64,000 bases of DNA from NCBI RefSeq assembly GCF_014131695.1, contig NZ_CP036346.1, positions 2,294,001 to 2,358,000 on the forward strand. Direction: 5' to 3'. Of the stretch, positions 46,934 through 56,256 are shown in pieces. Below the pieces are notes generated by a model. The model worked only from the letters and a program-made list of their open reading frames with translations. It was not told the origin of the DNA and searched no databases. Position 1 is the first letter of the stretch, and each line of letters begins with the position of its first letter. Source of the DNA: Thomasclavelia ramosa DSM 1402. Its GTDB lineage: Bacteria > Bacillota_I > Bacilli_A > Erysipelotrichales > Coprobacillaceae. A program made the position numbers and the translations under genes.

Positions 46934-46939
46934 ACATTA

Positions 46940-48445
46940 TTAATAATAACAAACTACAGGACAATTAACTTCAATACTATTATATAATTGTGAAGCAATT
47001 CCCGTAGGTAAATTAATACAACCATGAGAACCATTGTTCATATAAATAGTTCCACCCCACTTAGAACGCCAGCTTGAAGAATCATGTAACCCGATTCCTT
47101 TATTAAAAGGCATCCAATAAGAAACTGGAGTTTCATATGGCCATGTTCCATCAGGTAATTTTGTTCCCCGAAGAACACGATTTCTTTCCTTATTATATAA
47201 ATAATAGGCACCCGCTGGTGTACGGCGATCAGCAATATTGTATGTACCAGAAACAATATCTGACTCTAATACGATCTGACCATTTTTATGATACCACATA
47301 TGTTGCCCTGATAAATCAATTTCAACAAAAGTATCACCTAATCCACCATTATCCGAAGAAGCTTCACGACCAGTTGTAACAGGTGTTCTGACACCCACTT
47401 TATTGGCATAAATATCTTCTAATAAACCGCTTATTTCCTTACTATTTTGGAGTCTTAAACCATAATTACCACCGCTAACTGTAATCGTCCGATTATTAGC
47501 CCCAACAAAAGTTCGGCTTCCACCAACACTGTTAATTTTCTTCGCTAAACTTCCAACAAAGTCAGTTACTTTTTCTTTAAATACAGCATCATCACGATAA
47601 TAATTACCACTTTCATCTATTGATAACCAAGTAACCAAAGTACTACCATCTAACACTACATCTCCAGAACGTGTTTTATAGGTTATCGCCGCAGATGCAT
47701 ACTTTCTAGCTGCATCTAATAAATTTTGTAATTTCGCATCATTAGCTTTTACAGCGGGTTCTACATAACATTTTTTCTCCGTTAAATTTAAACTTTCTTT
47801 ACCTTCACTAAAGGCTAACTTTATTTCACTAATTAGTTTTTCTTGATCAATCGTTGAACCATTGACCTCGTTGGTGATGGTAAACTCATTATTTAGATAT
47901 TCCACTTTAGCATCGACCGGTGCCACTTGCACCTCTTCTTGAAGATGTCTCAAAGAAGCCACCTTAGCTCTTAAAACTGTTTCATCAACTTCAGCTAGAT
48001 CATTAACTACATTTTTCGATTTATTAAAATAAGCTCCAATCCACCCAAAAGAATTTTGCTTTTTCAAAATATTCTTAACATTATTATTACTATTATAGCG
48101 AACTCCACATTCGCTTCCTGAAACTGTTTCAGTTGCTTCATCATTAAAAATCAATTTTAAAGAACGAGCATCTATTTGTTCCGCTAACTTTTCATTCGCT
48201 TCAGTTAATGTTAAACCACTGACATTGATATCATTAATGTATGTACCACTTAAAAACTTCTTATTGAAATAAAAACTTCCAATTAAATAAATAATGACTA
48301 ATAATGATACTAAGATTCCAATAATAATAATCTTTTTTTGTACCCCTGTTTTTTTCCCTGATCTTACTTTTTTAGTCATTTCTGACTTTTGCTTTGATTC
48401 AATCGTATCGTTTGTGTTACTCATATTTTCCTCTTGTTTATCCAT
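46940..48445 (-). CDS. L,D-transpeptidase (YkuD) with PG-binding domains
   Basis: Membrane-anchored wall enzyme of 501 residues that makes 3-3 peptidoglycan cross-links or attaches proteins. A basic cytoplasmic start and one helix (IIIIGILVSLLVIIYLIGSFYF) precede a PG_binding_4-type region (about 70-330). The catalytic YkuD domain (about 370-501) has the SHGCINLP motif with Cys476 and its His. A segment DTFVEIDLSGQHMWYHKNG opens the domain. ATG 48445 has GGAG seven bases upstream. A 3' structured region follows. Confidence 0.92.
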   Translation of the reverse strand: MDKQEENMSNTNDTIESKQKSEMTKKVRSGKKTGVQKKIIIIGILVSLLVIIYLIGSFYFNKKFLSGTYINDINVSGLTLTEANEKLAEQIDARSLKLIFNDEATETVSGSECGVRYNSNNNVKNILKKQNSFGWIGAYFNKSKNVVNDLAEVDETVLRAKVASLRHLQEEVQVAPVDAKVEYLNNEFTITNEVNGSTIDQEKLISEIKLAFSEGKESLNLTEKKCYVEPAVKANDAKLQNLLDAARKYASAAITYKTRSGDVVLDGSTLVTWLSIDESGNYYRDDAVFKEKVTDFVGSLAKKINSVGGSRTFVGANNRTITVSGGNYGLRLQNSKEISGLLEDIYANKVGVRTPVTTGREASSDNGGLGDTFVEIDLSGQHMWYHKNGQIVLESDIVSGTYNIADRRTPAGAYYLYNKERNRVLRGTKLPDGTWPYETPVSYWMPFNKGIGLHDSSSWRSKWGGTIYMNNGSHGCINLPTGIASQLYNSIEVNCPVVCYY

Positions 48446-48550
48446 CTAAATTCTCCCAATATAAGCGATTATTTTGTCTATTAGCATTCTAGCATTTTCC
48501 CCTTAATTGTCAACCAAAACAGTTGAAAAGTATGGTATTTTTAAGAATTA

Positions 48551-49156
48551 TTAATAATTTATTGGTAAATCATGTTGTTTTTTTAGATATAATCGTAACT
48601 TTTTGATATCTCCATTATGCTGATAACCATGCATTTTAGCAATCTTTGCACCTTCAACATTAGCTTTTATATCGTCAATAAAAATACATTCCTCAGCCTT
48701 TAAATTAAATTTTGAAAGAAAATGTTTGAAGATTTCAAGATCAGGTTTTAATAATTGGTAGCGTGCAGAAATATAAAAATCATCAAAATATTTAAAAGCT
48801 TCGATATTTTGGTAATAATCATCAAATTGGAGACTGCAATTAGATAATAGATAAATATGATAACCTTGCTCTTTTAGTTCTTTAACTAATGCTACCATTT
48901 CAGCAAAAGGCTCAAAATAATCATACCAATGCAATAATGCATGTCTAATCAACTGCGGATTGTCGGTTTTTAATTCCTTAAGAGCTTCTTCCACGGTGAG
49001 TAATCCTTGATCTAGCTTTTGCCACTGTTTTGAAGCAAATAACTCTCTTTCAATCACTTCTTGTTCTAAACTATCATTTGATAATTTACTAGCAATATAG
49101 TGCGGATCCCAACGCAAAATAACATTTCCCATATCAAAAACAATATTTTTAATCAT
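48551..49156 (-). CDS. HAD-superfamily phosphatase (YihX-like)
   Basis: HAD-IA hydrolase of 201 residues. Motif I is VFDMGNVILRWDP (Asp-x-Gly variant of the YihX/epoxide-hydrolase-N group). Motif II is LLSNCS, motif III includes LKPDLEIF and motif IV is IDDIKANVEGA. In E. coli YihX dephosphorylates glucose-1-phosphate; this is the nearest named group. It overlaps the aminotransferase gene by 8 bp and is likely co-transcribed with it. Confidence 0.85.
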   Translation of the reverse strand: MIKNIVFDMGNVILRWDPHYIASKLSNDSLEQEVIERELFASKQWQKLDQGLLTVEEALKELKTDNPQLIRHALLHWYDYFEPFAEMVALVKELKEQGYHIYLLSNCSLQFDDYYQNIEAFKYFDDFYISARYQLLKPDLEIFKHFLSKFNLKAEECIFIDDIKANVEGAKIAKMHGYQHNGDIKKLRLYLKKQHDLPINY

Positions 49157-50330
49157 GCATTAACGCTCCTAAAATAGCGACCCCTTTAATAATCTGTTCA
49201 TTAGTTGGAGTTGAAAAATTCATCCGAAACGATTGGCATGGTTTATTATCATCATCATAGAAAGCATTTCCTGGAACTACTGCTACTTTATGTTCAACAG
49301 CTCTTTTAACAAACTCCGGCATATCAATTCGTTCTGGTAGAGTCACCCAAATAAACATTCCCCCATCAGGAATTGTCCATTTACAATCTGGGCTGAATTG
49401 TTTTTTCATTTCTTCCAACATCAAATTACATTTTTGCTCATATACTGCCTGTAATTTTTTTAGGTGTACCTCCATATCCGTTTCATTTAAGAAACGAGCC
49501 ATTACACTTTGCGCCCAAGCATTTGTATGAACATCATTTGTCTGTTTAGCAACTGTGCATTTAGCTAATAGATCTTGATGACCAATCATAACAGCTACAC
49601 GCATTCCCGGTGCAATAATTTTTGAAAAACTAGCTGCATAAACTACTAATCCTTCATCATCTAATGACTTAATTGAAGGAATTGCATCATTTCTAAATCT
49701 TAAATCACCATATGGATTATCTTCAAGAATCAGCACTTGATATTTTTTTGCTAATGTATAAATAGCTTGACGTTTTTCTAAAGAAGTTGTTATTCCAGTA
49801 GGATTTTGGAAATTAGGAATCAAATAAATAAATTTTGGTTTTTGCACCCCACTTAAAACTGCTTCTAACTGTTCAAGATTGATTCCATCATCTTCCATAT
49901 CAATTCCAACTAATTTGGCACCATTACTTTTAAATGCATTTAAAGCCCCTAAAAAGCTTGGATTTTCACAAACAACTAGATCCCCTTCATTACATAAACA
50001 TTTAGATAAAAAATCCATGATTTGTTGTGAACCAGAAGTAACCATAACACCATCATAGTCTTTCACTACTGTTTCATGCCGTGATAAAAATTCTATTGCT
50101 GCTTTTTTAAAGCTTCCGTCACCTTCAGTAATTCCATACTCTAAAATAGAATTAGGACAAGTATTAAAAATATCATCACTAATTCTTTTTAATTGTTCAA
50201 CAGGAAAAGTCTCACTAGCCGGATTTCCACCACCAAAACTAATAATCTCTGGATCATTCATCATTTTTAAAATTTCCCTAATTGCTGATGCCTTAACACC
50301 ACTGATCCGATTTGAAAATTCAAAATTCAT
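49149..50330 (-). CDS. PLP-dependent aminotransferase (class I/II)
   Basis: Fold-type I aminotransferase of 393 residues. The N-terminal ISFGGGNPASETFPVEQL and VTSGSQQIMDFLSKCL are as in the 2-aminoadipate/kynurenine-type (LysN, AroAT-like) family. The Schiff-base lysine lies in AASFSKIIAPGMRVAV. The Asp and Tyr that hold PLP are in LIPNFQNPTGIT and LEDNPYGDLRF. It transfers amino groups of broad-range amino acids. Overlap with the HAD gene downstream indicates one operon. Confidence 0.9.
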   Translation of the reverse strand: MNFEFSNRISGVKASAIREILKMMNDPEIISFGGGNPASETFPVEQLKRISDDIFNTCPNSILEYGITEGDGSFKKAAIEFLSRHETVVKDYDGVMVTSGSQQIMDFLSKCLCNEGDLVVCENPSFLGALNAFKSNGAKLVGIDMEDDGINLEQLEAVLSGVQKPKFIYLIPNFQNPTGITTSLEKRQAIYTLAKKYQVLILEDNPYGDLRFRNDAIPSIKSLDDEGLVVYAASFSKIIAPGMRVAVMIGHQDLLAKCTVAKQTNDVHTNAWAQSVMARFLNETDMEVHLKKLQAVYEQKCNLMLEEMKKQFSPDCKWTIPDGGMFIWVTLPERIDMPEFVKRAVEHKVAVVPGNAFYDDDNKPCQSFRMNFSTPTNEQIIKGVAILGALMHD

Positions 50331-50444
50331 TTAAATATACCCCCTTATTTGTATACTATTTATTATAAACCAAACATTTACTAATGCAAAGAGCAATAAT
50401 ATGGTTTATAATATATAATAGGATGTACATAAAGGAGGAATTCC

Positions 50445-50780
50445 ATGCAAGCACTTTTCTTAGTTTTACACAAAGTAGAAAAATTAGATGATCTCTTAGC
50501 CGCATTACAAAAAAGTGGTATTAACGGAGGGACGATCATTGAAAGCAAAGGGATGCTTAATACATTAAAAAGTAATGATAATTTTATTATCGAATCATTA
50601 CGAATTTTTCTTGAAGATCCCCGTGAAACAAGCAAAACACTTTTCTTTATTTTAAAAAATGAAGATGTTGAAAAAGCAAGGACCGTTATTGATAAAACTT
50701 TAGGCGGCATCGATAAACCCAATACCGGCATTATGTTTGGTATTGATCTAACCTTTGTTGCTGGACTAAACATTGAATAA
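50445..50780 (+). CDS. P-II-like small regulatory protein
   Basis: Protein of 111 residues with a ferredoxin-like fold as in GlnB/CutA-type proteins (LFLVLHKVEKLDDLLAALQKSGINGGTII; LFFILKNEDVEKARTVID). The T-loop of true P-II is short or changed, so nucleotide control is uncertain. AAAGGAGG lies eight bases before the ATG. It is single, on the plus strand, divergent from the aminotransferase gene and convergent with the next. A bidirectional terminator follows. The opposite-strand ORF is a shadow. Confidence 0.7.
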   Translation: MQALFLVLHKVEKLDDLLAALQKSGINGGTIIESKGMLNTLKSNDNFIIESLRIFLEDPRETSKTLFFILKNEDVEKARTVIDKTLGGIDKPNTGIMFGIDLTFVAGLNIE

Positions 50781-50783
50781 TAC

Positions 50784-50820
50784 TAAAAAACCTTAGCATT
50801 TTATTTTGCTAAGGTTTTTA
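50784..50820. terminator. Bidirectional terminator between convergent genes
   Basis: CCTTAGC (50791-50797) and GCTAAGG (50808-50814) flanked by A and T runs. Confidence 0.9.
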
Positions 50821-50821
50821 T

Positions 50822-51433
50822 TTACCATTGTAACATTGTCATATACTCACTTGGACTGGATAGTGCTTCCTTATATACAGTAATCTTGACCATTTTTTCT
50901 TTTTTTCCATCAATTGAAGCGATATACACACTATCATAATCATTCTCTAACAACAATGATTGTTTATAGTAATCAAGACGTGCATTAGCAATTTGATAAG
51001 AACTCTTTCCTTCACTATCTTTATACTCAACAATATCACCAGTTAAAACAAGAATATACGCTTCATGAGTAGGTACCTCACTGCTGTTATTCAATAAAGG
51101 AGAGCCCTCACCTGGCGGTAATAACTGCATCACTTTATTAAAAACTTGACGATTTGATATTTTATAGTTTAATACTTCTTCATCTGCTTTAATATCCATT
51201 GAAACTTCTTGATACTTATCATCAAAATCCTTATTACTTACAAAATCTAATAACTGAACTTTTAAGACCTGATTTTCAACAACTAATCCACTTAATGTTT
51301 CAGTTATTTTTTTTTCTGGTTGTTCACTTTTTGTCCCACCAAACTTTAAAACTAAAAAAGTTATCAATAGTAACGCTATTATCCCCAATAACATTAACGC
51401 ATTTTTCGTTAATTTCAGAGGTTTTCGTGCCAT
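50822..51433 (-). CDS. Hypothetical membrane-anchored protein
   Basis: Protein of 203 residues with one N-terminal helix (ALMLLGIIALLLITFLVLKFGG) and an extracellular mixed domain. No conserved motif is recognised. The start ATG 51433 follows AGGAGGTG; the frame opens at 51439. It sits 39 bp downstream of the lipoprotein gene and may be co-transcribed. I cannot assign a function. Confidence 0.6.
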   Translation of the reverse strand: MARKPLKLTKNALMLLGIIALLLITFLVLKFGGTKSEQPEKKITETLSGLVVENQVLKVQLLDFVSNKDFDDKYQEVSMDIKADEEVLNYKISNRQVFNKVMQLLPPGEGSPLLNNSSEVPTHEAYILVLTGDIVEYKDSEGKSSYQIANARLDYYKQSLLLENDYDSVYIASIDGKKEKMVKITVYKEALSSPSEYMTMLQW

Positions 51434-51472
51434 AATCACACCTCCTTTTACTTATTATATCATATCTCCTGC

Positions 51473-51913
51473 TTATTTTTCTTTACAAGTTAATTTATTC
51501 TCTTTAGCATTTTTTGTTAATTTTTCAAAAGAAACCGTTCCATCACCATTTAAATCTATTAATCCAACCTCATTAAGTTTTTTTAAATCACCATTTTCTA
51601 TATCAATTATAAATTCCTGACGAACAATTTGATCTTTAGCAGTAAGCTTTATTTCCAACCCATCTATTTCTTTATATACATTTAATTGTGATTCAAGTGT
51701 ACTAACTAAGGTCTCATCATCATAATCCGTATCTCTATAATCATTAATCGTCACATTCACGATCCTGATAACCTTATCGCCTTTAGTTTCATAAGTATTT
51801 TCAATATCGCCATAATCAAAACTTCCTTTACAAACTGTTATACTCTTAGTAGATGAATCACTACATCCAGTTAAAATTCCTGCTATCATCATTACTATAA
51901 ATATTTTTTTCAT
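51473..51913 (-). CDS. DUF1307 (YehR-type) lipoprotein
   Basis: Secreted lipoprotein of 146 residues. The signal peptide MKKIFIVMMIAGILTGC ends in the lipobox LTGC. The remainder (KGSFDYGDIENTYETKGDKVIRI ... GDLKKLNEVGLID) matches the YehR/DUF1307 group, whose function is unknown. It abuts the Nudix gene directly (stop at 51914). Confidence 0.8.
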   Translation of the reverse strand: MKKIFIVMMIAGILTGCSDSSTKSITVCKGSFDYGDIENTYETKGDKVIRIVNVTINDYRDTDYDDETLVSTLESQLNVYKEIDGLEIKLTAKDQIVRQEFIIDIENGDLKKLNEVGLIDLNGDGTVSFEKLTKNAKENKLTCKEK

Positions 51914-52333
51914 TTATGATCCTCTCCGTCTTTTATATTCATCGATCATGTAAGGCTGAATTTCCGGATATGTCCAGCATTCGGGCAGTTCCTTCGATAA
52001 AAATATTTTTTCTATCTCAGAATCAGGTAAATCCGCCATTTTTTCAATTTCGGCATAAAATATTGTTCCAAAAGACTCTTTTGATCCAGTTTTCTCAACA
52101 ACTCCGTAGTCGCAAAGACGTTCAAGCGTATAAGTAACAGCTCCCGTTTCTTCATACAATTCACGTCTTGCACATGCTTCAATGCTTTCCCCATTTTCAC
52201 GATGTCCTCCAGGTATTTCAAATGTCTTTCGCTGTTTATGTTTACAAAATACCCACTGTTTTAAATAACGGCTAATAATTACCGCAAATTTTAAATCATG
52301 CTTCGCTACAGATTCATAAAAAGATACTTTCAT
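51914..52333 (-). CDS. Nudix hydrolase
   Basis: Protein of 139 residues with the Nudix box in full, G-x5-E-x7-REL-x-EE-x-GA (in GHRENGESIEACARRELYEETGA, about residues 44-66). It should hydrolyse a nucleoside diphosphate linked to another group (MutT-like); substrate unknown. A TTC-type N-terminal strand (KFAVIISRYLKQW) leads into the box. Next to the lipoprotein gene with no gap. Confidence 0.88.
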   Translation of the reverse strand: MKVSFYESVAKHDLKFAVIISRYLKQWVFCKHKQRKTFEIPGGHRENGESIEACARRELYEETGAVTYTLERLCDYGVVEKTGSKESFGTIFYAEIEKMADLPDSEIEKIFLSKELPECWTYPEIQPYMIDEYKRRRGS

Positions 52334-52414
52334 CTAAATTCACCTACATTTCTATATGTATAGATTTTATCATATTTAGACTTATTTAGCTGAATTTTTC
52401 AAAAACTTTCAAAA

Positions 52415-52443
52415 TATAAAAACCATGGTAACACTACCATGGC
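52415..52443 (-). terminator. Terminator of the thioredoxin gene
   Basis: CCATGGTA (52423-52430) and TACCATGG (52435-52442), then TTTTTATATTTT on the minus strand. Confidence 0.85.
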
Positions 52444-52452
52444 TTAAATACA

Positions 52453-52758
52453 TTATAATAAATTCTGTAAATGTTTTACAATTTCATTTTCAGGAACAAA
52501 ACCAGTAATCTGGTCAACTGCTTTACCATCTTTAAAAATAATTAAATTTGGAATTGCCTGAACCCCATAACGCCCGGCAATATCACTAGAAGCATCAACA
52601 TTTAATTTATAAAAATTAACCTGCTCCATCTTTTCTGCTAACCCTTCAATAACTGGAGATAACATTTTACATGGTCCACACCAGTCAGCATAAAAATCTA
52701 CTAAAACGATACCGCTAGCAATTGCGTTATCAAATTCATTACTATTTAAAATTTTCAT
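52453..52758 (-). CDS. trxA: Thioredoxin
   Basis: Cytoplasmic thiol-disulfide reductant of 101 residues. The active site is YADWCGPCKM with WCGPC; the cis-proline region is VQAIPNLIIFKDGK. Start ATG 52758 follows GAGGTG; the frame opens at 52767. A strong terminator follows. Confidence 0.95.
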   Translation of the reverse strand: MKILNSNEFDNAIASGIVLVDFYADWCGPCKMLSPVIEGLAEKMEQVNFYKLNVDASSDIAGRYGVQAIPNLIIFKDGKAVDQITGFVPENEIVKHLQNLL

Positions 52759-52804
52759 TTTTATCACCTCATTAACATTATGCCTAATCTATAAATAATT
52801 ACAA

Positions 52805-54361
52805 CTAATTTGCTTTAATTTTATCATATTCTTGTAAAGCAAGCGACATTGGGTCATTATCGTCAAAAGAAATCGAATCACCTTGATAACTTTCACTACC
52901 ATCATTAGAACGCTTAAATCTAGTAATTTGACCCGGATTATCATAGTCAACTTTTAATAATAAATTAGGGTTATTTTCAAACTCCGACAGCTTTCTTTGA
53001 AGAATATTTTTAAATAATAGAATATCATTTTCTGTTCTAATTTCATTCTCACTTTCACCCGGCAATGCATAAGTAAGATATTGATATGTGTCAAGCTTAT
53101 TAATAATATAATAATAATTATCAAACCAACTTTTTAAAAGTGCCGCATCTAACTTTTTGATTACCATTAAATATTCTTGATCCGAAATTTGATAACCTCT
53201 TGTTACCTTATCACCATTATCCTTATAATAAGTAATTTTTAAGTTATGACTGCCATAATCACTTTTTTGTTTTAAAATTTCCTGATGAATTGCCACTACT
53301 GTATCAATTGATTTTTGATCAGTTAATTTACTATTAATCTTGTTGTACCCAAAATTTGAATTAATTTCTACTGCTTTAATATCATGAGGAATATAATTTT
53401 CTAAATATCCTTTTGAACCAATAAAAATTACAATTGTAACTAAAACAATTAATGTTCCCTGCACTATGCACAATACATACCTAATACGTTTTGACTGAAT
53501 AAATTGAATAATAAAAGTCGCAACAAAGGTTGCAATAATATTGATAATAATAAAACTCTTCAAAGATTGAACAGGAATATCCAAAATAGAAGTAATCAGC
53601 CAAGAAACTGAAATAATACAAATTAGTTTAATTACTTCACCAATGATTTTATAAGTGAAACCATGATAATTGTTAACACATTCCCGGTTACTGCTTGCTA
53701 AAAAAGCCATTATAAATATAACTAGACCATAACCAGCATACAGCAAAAGATAATAAGAACTTAAACCACTAAGTCCACCAATAAATAATCGAAAAGCGGG
53801 CAAAATAATACTTACGACCTCCATTGAAAAATCAGCACTAATGATTCCTCTAACAAAAGTCTGATAAACAGAAAATAAACTCATATAAATAATGAATGGC
53901 GATATATTAATAACAATTTGTAGAATAATATCCATAATTACTGATGTCGTTAAATAGGCAGCTAGATTACCTAAACTATAATAAATCCAAATCATTAAAA
54001 TTGCTGAAGAACAATTTTTAAGTACTAATCCTTGTCCTAAAATAACATCAACAATACAATAGATTATGACAGGTATAATTATGCACAATAATCCGCTTAA
54101 ATATCTGATCATAAAACTTTGTATTTTTGTATATGGCAAAGATGAAAAATGAGTCTGTTGGGTTTGATCAAATAAGTAACTTAAATTAACCATCGGAACA
54201 ACTAATGAATAGAGTAAGATAATTAGATAAAACATTCCTACAGGAACATCAGAGTGAAAAGAAATCAGACTGATTACCAAACTTAAAGCTAGAAAACCAC
54301 TAAAAATAACAACTGTATTTTTTAGCTGTTTTAAATCATTTTTTAATAAACTGATCATCAT
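52805..54361 (-). CDS. ABC transporter permease (Ytr-type), second
   Basis: Membrane permease of 518 residues: about ten helices in the N-terminal two thirds (LALSLVISLISF, YLIILLYSLVVPMVN and others), then a 190-residue soluble domain (about 330-518, KAVEINSNFGYNKI ... NNPNLLLKVDYDNPG). Follows the ATPase and a larger permease gene by 2 bp. Together with the YtrA regulator it forms a Ytr-like export system induced by wall stress in relatives. Confidence 0.75.
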   Translation of the reverse strand: MMISLLKNDLKQLKNTVVIFSGFLALSLVISLISFHSDVPVGMFYLIILLYSLVVPMVNLSYLFDQTQQTHFSSLPYTKIQSFMIRYLSGLLCIIIPVIIYCIVDVILGQGLVLKNCSSAILMIWIYYSLGNLAAYLTTSVIMDIILQIVINISPFIIYMSLFSVYQTFVRGIISADFSMEVVSIILPAFRLFIGGLSGLSSYYLLLYAGYGLVIFIMAFLASSNRECVNNYHGFTYKIIGEVIKLICIISVSWLITSILDIPVQSLKSFIIINIIATFVATFIIQFIQSKRIRYVLCIVQGTLIVLVTIVIFIGSKGYLENYIPHDIKAVEINSNFGYNKINSKLTDQKSIDTVVAIHQEILKQKSDYGSHNLKITYYKDNGDKVTRGYQISDQEYLMVIKKLDAALLKSWFDNYYYIINKLDTYQYLTYALPGESENEIRTENDILLFKNILQRKLSEFENNPNLLLKVDYDNPGQITRFKRSNDGSESYQGDSISFDDNDPMSLALQEYDKIKAN

Positions 54362-54363
54362 CT

Positions 54364-56256
54364 TTAACCACCTACCTTTATATCATTAACGATCACGCCA
54401 TCATCACCTTTCTTTAAGGTAAATTCTAATGGATAAGTATAGTTATTTCCTTCTTTTGTAACAACTTCATAGGTACCTTGATAAATAACTTCATCATTAC
54501 TAAAGGCTATAACTGTGCTATCACCGTTTGGATAGACCATATCAATTGTTTCGTGACTAAATTGTGTACTCACTACGGCTTTGATTTGTTCTTCAAACTT
54601 TGTTGAATCACTATTAATATCATCAATAACATCTCGACAATTTTCAATAAAAACAGCTCGTTCGATCAACTCATCGCTAGTAATAAAATTCGTTATTGCT
54701 TCATTACTGCTTATTAAATAATTGACACTATCAGGATTTAATAAATTATATGTTTTAATACTAAATATATTTTTAGGTTTGATTTCTTGATTTGGCAACA
54801 ATTTAATCAATTCTTGAATTTCCTCTTTATTTAAATAGACTGCATGATCATTAACATAACAAATTAAACTTTTTTCCTTTTTTAAACCCTCAGTATAATT
54901 AAGCAGCTTATCAAAATACTTATTTCCTGGTCCATTAAAGAAATCAATTACTGCTTTTTTATTAATATAATAGATACTATAGCTATAATAATCATCATCT
55001 AATCCATGTTCATATTGATAAGTATACATCATTGCTAAATCTTGTTGTTCATCATCATATTTTTCAAAATGAAGGTCATCACGATGTTTACTCAAATAAT
55101 TCAAGAATTCCTTTGTAACCTCATTATTTAAGCTTAAGCTAAGATACTCCTGATTACCAGCTAATTCAGCTACTAAATCAGCAGTAACTTCATATCTCGA
55201 ATTATTAATTCCTGAAAGATATTGCTTATTGGCAATCATAAAATTAGCACCAAAAACAATTGCTAAAACAGGTACATAGATTAATAAATTACGATAAACA
55301 TGTCTTCCTTTAAAAATAATTTCAACGATTATCGCTACAATCATCCCAATCAAAATATAGATCAAAAATAAAAGTGACTGACCTTTGAATCCATATGTGA
55401 TATTAATTTTTGATACTAATAAAATGACTCCAAAACCACATATCGTTACAGCAATAATCAAAATAGCTTTTAAAACAATAATAATTCGGCGAAATACTAA
55501 AGGTTCTCCAATATATTCATTTTCACGATTTTTATAAACATAATAGCTGCAGATTAAGGTAACAATTCCTAAAAATAAATGGAAAAATATATGTGGATAC
55601 GCACTATAAATAAACTGCATTCCAGCAGCTAACGGAAAAGTAAGATAAAGATATGTGTCATTAATTCCAAGATCAAGATTACTTGGAACTAATTTAGGAC
55701 TAATATAAATAAGCCCCAATAATAAAATTACTGGTAATGCATATGCTGCTAAACTAAACACAACTTGTCCCAAACGATTACCAGACAGTGAACAAACTAA
55801 ATAAGTAAGGGTATAATAAATAAATAACAAAAGAAATATCGCCATTATAAATCTTATAAATATATTTCCTTCAGTCCCCGCATTATTTAATCCTAAAAAC
55901 ATCATCAAACCTAATCCCTCAATCAATAATGTAACTAGCGCAATTAAATATCCAGCTAAATAATTTGTAAACCAAACGCATCTTGTCGCCAACGGTAATG
56001 AACACATCATTGATGATTTCGTTTTATTAACTTGATAACTCTGAATAAAACAAGGGTATATCGTTGTTAGAACAACTGCACTTATTCCATATACAACTAT
56101 ACAAATTTGACTAAAACCACTATTAGAACCAGAAATAAGCGATAAAATAAAGACTCCCACAAAAATAATTAATGATACTTTAGCAGGAAAGAGATTATTT
56201 TTAATGATATTTTTTAGTAAGGGAATATTAACCCATGACTTCCTTGAGTTCATCAT
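54364..56256 (-). CDS. ABC transporter permease (Ytr-type), first
   Basis: Membrane permease of 630 residues with about eleven helices and a large extracytoplasmic domain (about 345-630, MIANKQYLSGINNSRYEV ... GDDGVIVNDIKVGG). It overlaps the ATPase gene by 29 bp. The paired, similarly built permease follows immediately. Substrate unknown; the family exports or removes wall-active peptides. Confidence 0.75.
   Translation of the reverse strand: MMNSRKSWVNIPLLKNIIKNNLFPAKVSLIIFVGVFILSLISGSNSGFSQICIVVYGISAVVLTTIYPCFIQSYQVNKTKSSMMCSLPLATRCVWFTNYLAGYLIALVTLLIEGLGLMMFLGLNNAGTEGNIFIRFIMAIFLLLFIYYTLTYLVCSLSGNRLGQVVFSLAAYALPVILLLGLIYISPKLVPSNLDLGINDTYLYLTFPLAAGMQFIYSAYPHIFFHLFLGIVTLICSYYVYKNRENEYIGEPLVFRRIIIVLKAILIIAVTICGFGVILLVSKINITYGFKGQSLLFLIYILIGMIVAIIVEIIFKGRHVYRNLLIYVPVLAIVFGANFMIANKQYLSGINNSRYEVTADLVAELAGNQEYLSLSLNNEVTKEFLNYLSKHRDDLHFEKYDDEQQDLAMMYTYQYEHGLDDDYYSYSIYYINKKAVIDFFNGPGNKYFDKLLNYTEGLKKEKSLICYVNDHAVYLNKEEIQELIKLLPNQEIKPKNIFSIKTYNLLNPDSVNYLISSNEAITNFITSDELIERAVFIENCRDVIDDINSDSTKFEEQIKAVVSTQFSHETIDMVYPNGDSTVIAFSNDEVIYQGTYEVVTKEGNNYTYPLEFTLKKGDDGVIVNDIKVGG

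Noticed and set aside
50381-50773. Minus-strand ORF over the P-II-like gene
   Set aside because: The plus frame has a strong SD and a coherent fold; the minus frame has no SD or motif.
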